DNA of 64,000 nt from Microvelia longipes (taxonomy: Eukaryota; Arthropoda; Insecta; Hemiptera; Veliidae). Location of the stretch: contig JACMZG010001863.1 in assembly GCA_018340805.1 (NCBI GenBank), positions 22,950,548-23,014,547 of the forward strand. The letters are read 5' to 3'. The translations under genes and the position numbers were made by a program. Each line of letters starts with the position of its first letter. Position 1 is the first letter of the stretch. Below the pieces are notes generated by a model that worked only from the letters and a program-made list of their open reading frames with translations, was not told the DNA's origin and did not search any database. Positions 24,901 through 36,700 of this stretch are shown here, one piece after another.

Positions 24901-27900
24901 TTCCAAGAAGGAGATTCCTGATATATATACAATAAAGTATCCTAATAGCACATCAATATAGTCAGAAACATGTTCAGTTTTTTAACAATAAATTTTATAC
25001 TGATACTTATGTTATACCAAATTTTTTCATTATATAAAAGTAGTTTCAATGTGATTTAAAAAATGTAATATTACTATCTATAAAAACAACGTTTCCCCTA
25101 AACTTAATAACTAAAGAATTTTTTAATACAAATTCTCCTAAAGATTAAAAAAAATAATAAAATTTAATCCTTTAAAAAATATATTCAATTTTGATATAAA
25201 AAATGGTATTTGAGGAAAGATGGTATATGGTATTCAATATTTTTATAAAAAAAACACACTTACTCTATTTATATACTGTATATGTTTATAATGGAATTGA
25301 ACTACATGGAATAAATACATTAAAAAAATAGAAGTTATAACCCGTATTTTTACTTAAGCCGTTCTCCGAAAAACTCTTCAATCCAATCTAAGGATTTTTA
25401 TGCTTAAAGAAAATCCGATTACTAAAGGAAACACTGAAAAAATGGAGCTTTGAGGGTAGAAAGGAGAAATGAATAAGTTTTTTAGCTCCAAAGTGAGCGA
25501 CAACACGTATGAATATATTTTTTTTGAAAATCCGTCACAGCAACTTTTTAGATATTAAGGATTATAGATTTTGATACACAGTTTTTTTTTCACGAGTTGA
25601 AACTCAGATTTTTATGATTTTATTTTCCAATTTAAAAGCTTAAATAATTCTTATTCAATTTGTATGTTTCTAATGGTTTTAATTTTTATTAAGATTAAAT
25701 TATTTATAATATTTTTCTAAAAAGGTTAAAAAGAAATAACATATGTTTTCATGTAATTAATAAATTCTTTATCTTCAAAAGAAAAAATTGTTACTATAGC
25801 AAAAAATAAGCATTTTTCCCTATATAAGATTTTATTGATAATTTAATATTTTTGGTTAGACTACTATAAGACTAAGCTTTCAGGAAATTACATTTTATTT
25901 TTATAATAAATAATTTAGAAAATCTCAATAATCTTAGACTTGTTTAACAAGAAACAAGACTAGAATTTTTAACAATTTGATTTAAATATAAGATGATTAT
26001 TTTATCTTTAACAGATAAAACGCATTTGATACTTAGTATATGTCAATAAATAGAATGATTTAATTAAATTACCTCAATGCCTAAAAATAAATTAAATTAA
26101 AGAAAATATGTCAAAAATATTCAATTAGTAAGATCAATGGGTTTATACTTTATATATATCTGTATTAATTAGACTTTGCATTGGAAGAATATTTATAATT
26201 AATCTTTTTAGAACTCTTAAGATATTAATTAAATAGTATTAAATGCAAAATTTAAAAATAGATCATAGAAAATGCAAATAGGGAAGGAAAACTAAGGATA
26301 TATTTGAATTTTTTAAAAATATACCAATGGGAAAAGTAAAATGTCAACAGAGAAAATTATTATATAGCCTGACACCGACAGTTTTATTGAACTTAAACAC
26401 CTTTATATGAGGTGTCCCACAACATTTTCCAAGTCTCCTTGATTTGTAAAACCAATATTCAGATTGTAACTGGAAACGAATTTTAATATATTTTATATTT
26501 TTTATTTATTGTACAAATCAACACGAGGAAATATAGTAAATCGTTATTAAATACAAAAGCTAACCAAGTCATGTCTTAGTTAAAATTATTCTTATTGTTG
26601 TTGTTATTGTTCTTATTCATATTCTTATTGTTGTCAACAAACCAAAAATTTGTACTTTTTACGATAAAATTTATTGCAAATATATTCTGTATCTTACAGA
26701 GACACTTGCACAGATGTCAACAGTGTGAAAAGGCAATTTAAAAAAATATTATTTTAAATTTTAGGGTTGTATTTAAACAATTTTACGCAAATTTATAGAT
26801 ATAAATTATTTTGTAAAATAATAAAGTCGATTACTGTGACACAAGTGACATGAAAGGTTCGTAAAAAAAATGTAAAGGCTAAATTACAGGCATTCTAACC
26901 GGTCAGTTCAGCAAGTATTTTACGTCACATTTTGATGCAAGGAAGAGAAGTACTGTTTTCTAAACTTTATTAAACTGTTATTTCTCAATTTATTCAACTG
27001 TTGTTCTCAATAAATTGAGACAGGGCTAGCTAATAAAAAGCAACATAGAGCACATCAGTATTTTAACTTTGCGTTGTTTCAATAATTTAACAATACAGTG
27101 AGGTGTTGTTAAATCTAAACAAATTTTTACAAGACAAGAAGCTAATATTGAATCATTCTTTAACTATATTTTTTTAAACATATAAATATTTAAAAACACT
27201 GTTCTCATTTATTTTCCTTGTTCATTATCATTAAAATTATACATTTCAATACTAAAATAAAAATGATATCGAAGGCATAATAGTGTCTGAACTTTTATTT
27301 AATCAAATAAAGGTTATACGAGTATAGGCTAGGCTGAGAGAGTTAGCACGCACTGTGTTCACACTATCACCTGACTAGAAGCAGTAACTTGGCATTTTTA
27401 TTTCTTTCATATATCCAAGCCAGAAATTACTCTCAGTAATTGAGTGCAGAAATACATTATAGTATATTTTCACGTTTTATTTCTATAAACACATAACTAT
27501 ATGTTATTTGTTGAGAATTTATATTCTGCTAAAATATTAAATCCGACAAAATTATATAACATTATGAATTAATAATTTGTAGATACTATCGTATCAAAGT
27601 GAAAAAGATATTTAATATTAGCATTTGATGCAGCAAAAATGAATATAAATCAGTTTTAAAAATATATTAGGCTTTCTAAATGTTGAAACGTTTTATTAGA
27701 TGAAGTTTGGTGTCTCATGGACAGGGTATAAAACTATTCTACATAATTTAAAATAGCCTTGGCGATCAGAGATGATAGTCGCATTAGTCCGAAATCCAAG
27801 AATACATTTTTTGACACACCAAAACAATTTTAAGCACCATTACCGCAAGATTTAGACAGGTCTTTAAAATAAATTAGAGTAATAGCTCTACGATCTATAA

Positions 27901-28944
27901 TTATTTAATAGTGTTAGGGTAACAGGAAGTAAGATTAGAGATTATAGAAACAAAAATTGGCTGTAACAGTTAGCTTAGCTAAAAAAAATTAAAAAGAATA
28001 TAAATATAACTTATTGCTCAACAATAATTAATTTCATTATTTCTTTATTTAATAACTTCAATAATTTATTTTATAATTTATTATTTATAATTATTAGAAA
28101 CAAGAAATTTATTCATATAAAAAATGTCCACACACAATTTAAGAAATGTTTAAAGAATTTCTCAAAAGTACAATTTTAAATTTATAAAACACGAAACTTC
28201 TAATTTAATAATATTATAAAAAGCTGGCTGAAAAAGAGAAATAATTTAATAGTTTTCTTGTTACCTAAACTCTTATTTGCACTCCCGCGTGTATATTGTA
28301 TTTGTATCCTGAATTTCATTATATTTCAAACTGTCATAAGGAAAATTATACTAAACATGACATCAGTACGTGCAAGTACAAGACCATAGAGTATAAAACA
28401 CATAGAGAATAAAGGGGGATGGAGTGTAAGACCTTGCAAATCTTAAAAATATATAAAATAAAATAAGTTATATATACTGTCGGATTTATTTTTAGTCAGG
28501 TTATAAAACTGTCAAACATTGTTATACTCAGTGTGCGGTTTCATATCACGTAACCTAGCGGTCTTATTATATATTATTTCTATAAATAAGTTTCAGACAA
28601 ATTTTATAGATTAGAATGTCATTGTTAAATAAGAACCCCTAAAATATCAGGAGAACTAGTTTGTTCATTATTATAAACATAACATGTATAGGTAAAAGTA
28701 CGATTACAGTTATTTTTATGTAAAACCTAATAACAGGACAATAATAAGTATTATATTCCCAGGTAAGATATTAAGTACTTCAGCCTTTTGTTATAAGTTT
28801 ATCCTTCTTATATAAGTTGATTCGTCCTAAGTTTATTAATTTTTGAATTTGAATATAAATTCGTTATTTTCTGAGTTTGGCTCAGAAACAAAATTTAATT
28901 ATGTAATAATTGAACAACCTTATACTTTTTGTTCATTTCTGAAA
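24901..28944. other. AT-rich non-coding DNA
   Basis: Four kilobases with no supported gene. A perfect 12-bp hairpin TCTCAATTTATT / AATAAATTGAGA lies at 26983-27020, and a TTG/TTA-rich patch at 26588-26635. AATAAAG at 24931 could be a poly(A) signal for the preceding element. Confidence 0.4.
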
Positions 28945-29005
28945 CTGATGAAGCCCATGATCTCCGGGCGAAAGCTCTTCAATAAATTTAAAATAAATAT
29001 TTTAA
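28945..29005 (+). repeat. Hammerhead-like core in a PLE remnant
   Basis: CTGATGA, then A + GCCC / GGGC (4-bp stem II, 9-base loop), then GAAA and GCTC (28945-28977). AATAAATTTAAAATAAATAT follows, similar to the stretch after the core at 33198. The conserved CUGANGA...GAAA order and a possible stem II are seen; catalytic activity is not claimed. Confidence 0.5.
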
Positions 29006-31722
29006 AATAAAACTAAAGTCATACATTTCTTAAAAGTTCATAAATTTAAAATTTGTTTTTAAATACACATAAAAAATATTGTTCAAAATTACTTATACCT
29101 ATGGCACTCGAGTTTTTATTAAATTTTACATTTCATTGGAACATTTTTTGACAAGCAATTATTTACCAAAGGGTTTTTAAATTTTCTGTCTACTAGTTTG
29201 AACCTTATGGTTCTTGCTAAGACTGTATCATTGGCTTTGATTTATTTAGCAATATATTATAAAGAAGAAACGTTTTATATGAAATTTTTATAATTCAAAA
29301 ACGCAAAAAATGTTTAATCATATTTTTTGCAACAAAAGATATTTAAAAAATGATGGTAATAATGGGATAAAATATTAATAAAAAGTCCAAATTTACAGAT
29401 GTAAAGGTTATGAAAAAGTGGGAATAATACCTAGGCCTCTATTCTACCCCTAAAGGAAATTGGAAAGTGAAGAAAATGATGATTCAGGCGGGGGAAAAAG
29501 AAGCCAAGCGAAGAAAGGGTGAGATAACTAGAGAGATGGCAGGATGATTACAAAACTCAAGGAGAAGTGGATTACTCAGGACATTCCAAGATAGTCACCA
29601 TCACAAGGAGTAAAAGAAAGAATACCTTTAAACACAATAAGAACCAAGGGTAGAGGGAATCATTTCCCCATCCAACTAAAATAAGAAAAGAAGTAACCAA
29701 TAAAGGAAGAAAGACTTCTCTCACCTTTAAAAGAAGTATAAAGTCCCTTCTCTGCCTGAAACCTACTCAAAGGAAGTACACATACTTGAACATTTTCAAG
29801 TGTATAAGACCACATTCTTAAAAGAGGATAGCTTTAAAGGGGACAAAAAACTGAATCACCTTTGAATAGACGAACAACACGACTATTCCTGAACTGTTTT
29901 CTTATAGGTATTAAACAGAAACAATCAAATATTTTCTTTATCGAAGGTTCCGGGATCAGATAAGAAGTTAATGAAAGAAGAATAAAAACAGTTTCCACGT
30001 GTGTATTGAAAAGAAATAATAGAAAAAAATGTTTGTCACAAATTAGAACAGAAATACCAGATACATATTCCTTGAGGAAAAATCTAAGAAAAGAAAATTC
30101 AAATAACATTTCATAACTTAAACAGAAAAATTGTGAAATTAAAAAGAATGTGGGTGTTTAAAAAAATTGTAGAAACATTTTATTCAATATAAAAACATAT
30201 TTCAATTTTATTATTAAGAATAGTATTAAACATATTTAAATTTTAATGATGGTTACAAGTATGCTTATAAATTATTGAGAGTTAAAAAACATTTAACCGT
30301 ATTTAATAACTAATTTCAACACTAATTAAATTAACTTTATTTAAAATACTAACTTTAATTAAGTTTCACTAATGTTAAGAGTTGTATTAAAAACAAAAGA
30401 CGTAGTCTCATCAATTAGCGTAGTTTTTTGTGTTTCAACATAAATCATGAATTTAAGGCGGTTGTTAATACGCAATTTATGCTCTAAATAAAGTGATGCG
30501 TCAATCCCAAGTGTATGAGACCAGTAGGTCAATAAACAAACATATTGGCAAATAATTGTGAATCAATATGTATATGAATAGAAGGCTTTGTTAGGACAGA
30601 GAATATTCAATAGCTGTCAATAGAGGTTGCTGAACTAAACCAAAGACAAATAGACATAGGGGAAAAATATTTTCGTAGACTATAGGGTTGTAATTAATGA
30701 GTTGGTCGGTAGTCCTGTGAAAGGCAGATTTATAGCGTTTGGTTCACTCATTAGCTTTGACTTTAACGCTTTTCAGGGTTAGAATGGATAAATGAAAACC
30801 TCTCACACTTTATGATGCATTGTAGGATCAACGCCTAGCACCACAGAGCTTTCAAATGACAAACTGCGCTTCCAACCCCCTCTTCACTATGTAGAACTAA
30901 AAAGAGTGTGAGGTCTGATTAATTGGAAATTATCGACTTGTACTGAAAAATCCTAAAGACAAAACAAAAACCCAACAAATACCACAAAACAAAAAGAATT
31001 GACTTAATCCCATTGGGCTATAAATAATGTCATCAAATTTGTGATAAAGACAACCGCTAACACAATAATTTTTGCAATCAAAGCAATTTAAATTCAATGT
31101 GAATTAGGACCGTAAAAACCTCAGCTAAGCGGAAAAAAATCACAAAAAAGGAGTAAATAAATTTTCTATAATATTTAAATATATAATAATTTATAGTTTC
31201 GATTATAATGTGGTTTGTGAAGGAGTTCACTTTTATCCAGAAAAATTAAATAAATCAATGAGAGAATGCGTGAAACGGCATCGAGAGATACAATGCGCTC
31301 TTCAATATGCATTTAAACTCTATAAAAAATTGGAGTAAGTAATTCCTATGTATAAAAAGAAATCTAGTCTTGAAATTTGCCTTATTAATCTTGGCTTAAC
31401 CAAAGAATATATAGATAAAGAAAGATAAAGATTGATATATTATTTCGGACAAGACAAGATTAGTTCTGAAGTCAATTAACAGGAGCGCTAGTATTTAATT
31501 TGGTAGTTTCACAAATCCAACTACGAGAATGCGTCCCAGTCGTCTTTTTTTCGCAAATTACTCCTGGCACTTTACTGATTTATTCAAATATTTTAATGAC
31601 CAATTTCAATCAGATACTTGTGGCAATAAAGAACGAGATGATTTAATAATAATAAATTAGAAAAGTGGGAAAAATCTTATGGTAAGGAATTGTTAGTTCC
31701 AGTAGAACGAAAAAATAAAAAA
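29006..31722. other. AT-rich DNA, partly purine-skewed
   Basis: 29440-30110 is rich in A/G on the + strand with short GGG/CCC runs, the same texture as 15760-16560. The - frame at 29834-30109 is low-complexity. 30580-30920 is less AT-rich, with a loose inverted pair CTCTCACACTTT / AAAAGAGTGTGAG. No gene is named. Confidence 0.4.
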
Positions 31723-31870
31723 CTGATGATGACCTCTTGCTAGGTCGAAAGTGCTCTGCTTTATTGTAAATAAATATCTTGCACTGTGGAGAGACTTTTT
31801 ATTCTTTCGATCTATTACGATGGACTCCATTTATGCTCATCCTAAAACATCTGTTAGTTTCAGCTTTCGA
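31723..31870 (+). mobile_element. PLE fragment with best-preserved hammerhead-like motif
   Basis: CTGATGA at 31723, T, then GACCT / AGGTC (perfect 5-bp stem II) and GAAA at 31747-31750. A possible stem III is AGTGC / GCACT across an AT-rich loop ending at 31785. Next comes the family terminus GTGGAGAGACTTTTTATTCT, then TACGATGGACTCCATTTATG. The terminus matches 21030-21084 (-), 33003 (-) and 49736 (+). The base after stem III is G, while hammerhead cleavage sites need A, C or U there, so activity is doubtful. The frame 31751-31963 overlaps this repeat and is not a gene. Confidence 0.6.
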
Positions 31871-32562
31871 CATTCAAAACACCTATTACATTCTTTAGGC
31901 ACGACTAATCCAAATTTCCCAAAATTGAACAAGAAACTTGTGCCCCTTAAAATTAATCAGTAACTCTCGACAGCAACCTAAGCAAGAAAGGAAGGTGCTA
32001 ACTAAAGTACTAGGCTCTCCTGATCTAATTTTAAGTATGGATTTACTATTTTAATTTAGTTTAAGGTACAGAAACATGACTAATAAATAAGTTAAAAGAA
32101 TATTATCCATAATTACACCCTTGCCTTGAGGTTCAAACAAAACAGAGTCTATTCACTTTTTATTTTTTCCCTTTCCATAATACTTGGAAAGTTTTGACAT
32201 AATCAATTAAAAGAAAATACTCTTTGACCTATTAAGCAGGAAAATACATACACAGAGAATAATAAAAGAAAACAACCTTTACTGTCACGTACAGCTCTAT
32301 TATAAAAAAAAACTTTATACAGCTAAAAGAATAAAAAAAACCCTACGTTCAAACAACAAAAAATCAAAAGAACAATACCTACCTTTTTTAGAAAATTTGT
32401 TAGCAGACTAAAAAAAGTAAGGGAAAATCTGTGAATTTATTTAAGAATTTTTCTTTTAAGTTTTGCAAAAGCCAATAGAGAGGCAACGTGCTTTTCCTTT
32501 GATGTTAGCAGAACTGCATAAAAAGCAAAGTTTATTAATTAAGCTTTTAGATTTTCAAAGAC
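31871..32562. other. AT-rich non-coding DNA
   Basis: No feature is recognised. Confidence 0.4.
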
Positions 32563-32738
32563 CACATTTGATACATAAAAAAGAATTTTAGAAAATTTAA
32601 GAATAAAAAAATTACTTGATGTATTACTGTATTATGTACAGTACTTTATGTATTACTTAAAAAATTACTGTATGTATCACATTTGATACATAAAAAAGAA
32701 AAATATTTTAGAAAATTTAAGAATAAAAAATTACTTGT
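32563..32738 (+). repeat. Direct repeat pair, about 60 bp each
   Basis: CACATTTGATACATAAAAAA followed by GAAAATTTAAGAATAAAAA and TTACTTG occurs at 32563-32620 and again at 32678-32738, with a TGTATTACT-rich spacer. A local tandem duplication. Confidence 0.8.
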
Positions 32739-32983
32739 ATTTTATCTATCAAATATGAAATCAATTAGGCATGAGATGGTTTGAATTATTTAGCATCATT
32801 AGAAGATTTGCATATTTCAAATAAATAGGTTAGAGGTAAATTATTACTTAAAGGATAGCAGTATTAATTTCTTTTAAATATAGCACACTTCTATGAATAA
32901 TAAAAAGAATGCGATTCTCATATATCTTTAAATTTATTTTAACTGTCAATCTATCAGGATTCAAACTATAGGAGTTCATCATA
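32739..32983. other. AT-rich non-coding DNA
   Basis: Nothing is recognised. Confidence 0.4.
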
Positions 32984-33293
32984 ATTAACATAATAAAAAA
33001 TAAGTCTCTCCACTGATGTAATATTTATTTAAAATAAAGCGTAACCGGCTTTCAACCAACTAAAAGTCATTATCAGTGCCTAAGAAACAAAAATTAAATT
33101 ACAAAAACATAACAGGTTCAAATCAAAAAGGTAAAACCAAGTAATAAATAAATAACCGAAAAAAAATATTTTATTTGATATTATTTGTTTTTAGGCTCTG
33201 ATGATGAACTTTAGTTGGTTGAAATCCGGGTATGCTTTATTTTAAATAAATATTACATCAGCGGAGAGACATATATTTTATTATTTTGTTAAT
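32984..33293. mobile_element. Foldback of two opposed PLE ends, arms about 100 bp
   Basis: The right arm (33193-33293) reads CTGATGATGAACTTTAGTTG, GTTGAAATCC, a TTTATTTTAAATAAATATTA stretch, then CATCAGCGGAGAGAC. The left arm (32984-33083) is its reverse complement, with CTGATAA in place of CTGATGA and GTGGAGAGAC at the end. Similarity continues about 23 bp beyond GAGAGAC on both sides (ATTAACA... / ...TGTTAAT). Each arm has the hammerhead-like core and the family terminus, giving a head-to-head foldback around a 109-bp AT-rich spacer. Confidence 0.72.
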
Positions 33294-33729
33294 CTATTAT
33301 TATATATTTAATTTAAGAACTAACACTACAATTTTTTATTCCTTATACAAAAAAGAGGATTTATTATTCTTAGTATTAGTTCATTTTAGAGGATTTAATT
33401 TATGTATTATATACTTTGAAGAGTCTTCGCCAGAGTGACATATGTATGTTGTTACACAAAGCTTGTCAGCTACTATAACTATGTTAAGTCAAACACTTGT
33501 AACAACTATAATTCTTGTTGCATTATCCAACAAAAAAACAAAACAAAATATAGCATAATGATTAAATTGGGCAATCAAATAAAATATTAAAGTGCAATCA
33601 ATAGATAACATAGATAAGTATATAAATCGAAACAAAACAATGACTAGCAACGTAGATTGTAGTGTAACTTCACTCACTTATGTAATATTTGGCTCTGTCT
33701 AAAACGTTTATCCACGCTGTGACGTATTT

Positions 33730-33731
<2 letters not shown>
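33294..33731. other. AT-rich non-coding DNA
   Basis: No gene is supported. Confidence 0.4.
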
Positions 33732-33763
<32 letters not shown>

Positions 33764-33797
33764 TATATAATATATATATTATATATATATATATATC
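33732..33797. repeat. (CA)n(TA)n compound microsatellite
   Basis: A CACACA run passes directly into TATATA with two TTATATAAT breaks. Confidence 0.95.
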
Positions 33798-36700
33798 CTA
33801 TTTAAAGTATGCACGTTTAAACGCTGATATTTTGAATATATTGAATATGATCCTCTATTAATGACAGCTTATTATTATAATATCGAAAATAATAATTATG
33901 ACAAGGATATTATGAAACATAGAAAAGTTTTTAAAGCAAAGCTTTGTAAAATAACTCTAAAATTGTTTTTGTTTTAAAATACATGTATTATGACAAATTT
34001 CCCTTTAAATCCCCACCCTATATTAAAATTTTAGACATGAAATATTCCGACAAAAACTCCTCTATATTCTCTTGACTCTATGTTTTCTATTGTTATTTCA
34101 TATGCATGGCCACAGTTTTGTGGAATACCAGTTTTAGGAAAGTCAAAAAGCTTTAAATCTATTGTAGAAGGAAGTATTACGTAATAATGCAATGGCATGC
34201 ATAGAGGCATGCGGAGACTAAAAGCTTATATCTCATATCTCATGCAGTTGTGGACAAGCTATACATTATATCCCCCTTTCAGAATTCTTGTTCCATTGAC
34301 TGACCCTTTCCTATCAAAATCTACTCATTCCAAACATTAGATTTAGGTGTTCCAACTATTCTCTTATATCAAAACAATCAAATATATATCTCTGTCCATG
34401 TACAATGCAGATATACAATAATATACCATATCAATAAGACATATCGAAATAAAATCAATACGAAGAGATTTAAATAATCACCGAATTTCAAATAACAACA
34501 CGAAATGGTTATCGTTTAACGCATTGCAAAGAGAAATAGTTTTAGGTCTTTATTTATAACCAATTGTGTTATTTATTTAGTTTTTGATTTAATCCAGTAA
34601 CCGAATTAAGTATATATTTGATTATCATCCGATTCGTATACTTATTTATATTTACTTCATATAAATAATAATACTCTAAGCATCAGTAGAAATATAATAG
34701 TAAATACTGAAATTTTCGCAGACGAGCTTTTCAAATTAGACAACGGGCAGAAGGGGAGGGGAGACTCGATAAATCGATACAAGCAGACCGTAATGTCACT
34801 TATTTTGAAAATTCTATTAAAATTTAAGAAATTTGATACCAATATACCCATATTCCGGTAAAATGTCACAAAGCTATTATTTGCCATATATTATAGAGTT
34901 TGGTTAAAAATGTTTTTATTTTTTGGGTTTTTTTAAAAATATTTTTTGTAGTTTTTTACAAAAATCTATGATATATATCAAACAATATCTTGATAAAAGT
35001 TACCGGATTAATGTTATAATGTTATTATAATTAAATGTTAGGATTTAATGTAGTTTTTAGAATACGCAACATTAACGGTATTCTCTAATTTAACTTTTCA
35101 CAGGAACAAGAAGTGGTAACCAAATTACCATACTCTGGTAGCATTCTCAAAAAAAGTGTTTTTTTTTTTAACTCGCATGAGTCAATTCACAGGGGATGGA
35201 GACAATTTCAAGTCTAGAACCATGTTATCCCCTTGTTTTTAAAATCAAGGGTTCATCTAAAATGTTAATTTAAAGATGCACTAATATATAAAATATACCA
35301 TAACTCCCTAGGAGGTATAGTATTACCAAATAAATACCCGCACAGTTTTTAAATATTTTGTTGACACTGTAGGTTGAATGCTATTTTGTAGCTTAAACAG
35401 TTGAGGTATGCCTAGATTTGCAGCCGTAAGAAGATAAAAAACTGTTATATACTAAACTTGAGTAGAAAAGTGAAAATTTATGAAGCTTTTCGGAAAAATA
35501 AAAACTAAAACAATTATTTTTAATAAAAATAATAACAATAACCACCTACAATAATTTTTAACTTAAAACTAACAATTTAGAAGCCTACGCTGTAATTTAC
35601 AGTTCACTAAAGTTTAAACTGCCATGAATAATTTCCAAGAAATTAACAATTCAATGTTTATACAAGCGGTACTTGGTGTTTTTCTTTAAATTTACTTACA
35701 ATCTATGAGGTGTAGTGATTTTAAGCTTACCTGAAACATAATAAATAAAATTTAAATTAATAGAAATAAAGTCTATTCTTGAGAAATAAAATTTTGAAAA
35801 ATTAGGTGGACATAAGATTGATACAGGTTGTAGTTGACGTTATACATACATACGTTAAACACATACGTTGCAATGTTTAACTTATTTGAAAGACCCAAAC
35901 AAGGTAAGAATGACATTAAATACGTACCAATAACCTATAGACAATAATAAATAACCAAAATATGACACGATGTGTTTATAACCTGACGACAAGATGGTTG
36001 CAGCAGTGTTATAACTGTCCTGGTAAGTAGAGTTGGACAGGTTTTTACATTGAAAGACATGAGAGGCTCTTTCCCTATGATAAAAGGCCTGGTCAATTCA
36101 ACCAGGCTATTATACCTAACATTATAAAATGCTAATTTTGAATAATTATTAGTTTTATAGCAAGAGTTCAATAGTATAATATTTATGTTACTTATAATAT
36201 TAATATTAGCTATAATATTATACATTTTTAATTATAAATTTTAAAATTTAATTTACAATACACTCGCCAAGCCTCTCGAACTAGCCTCTCTACGGCTACT
36301 TTTGATACAAGATCGAAACATTGCATCTATTATAGTACGTGTCTGTGTTTCTATTTAATTCACTATAATTTTGTTACTAATTTAGCATTTATAGTTATAA
36401 GTCAATAGTATTATTATTTATATAAGTGGTGAAAAGGTTATAAAATTATACTTTATTTCCACAACTAATTAAAAAATAAAATGTAATATTTTTCGGTTTT
36501 TACAATCCTTCAGTCAATACTCATAAATAGCAGCATCTCTTCATAAATTGATATCAGCATCTCTTAAATGCTTTATAAGACTCCAGGAAGCAAACTTAAC
36601 CTACAAAACTTCTTCAAACAAGCCGAACTATTTGCAAATGTTGTATGACTTAATGTGATTTTAAGAATTTATCTTTGAAATATTATGTAGTTTTTGTTTT

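Noticed and set aside
35935..36225. 96-codon - strand frame
   Set aside because: It starts in Asn/Ile-rich AT sequence and shows no recognised domain; likely chance.
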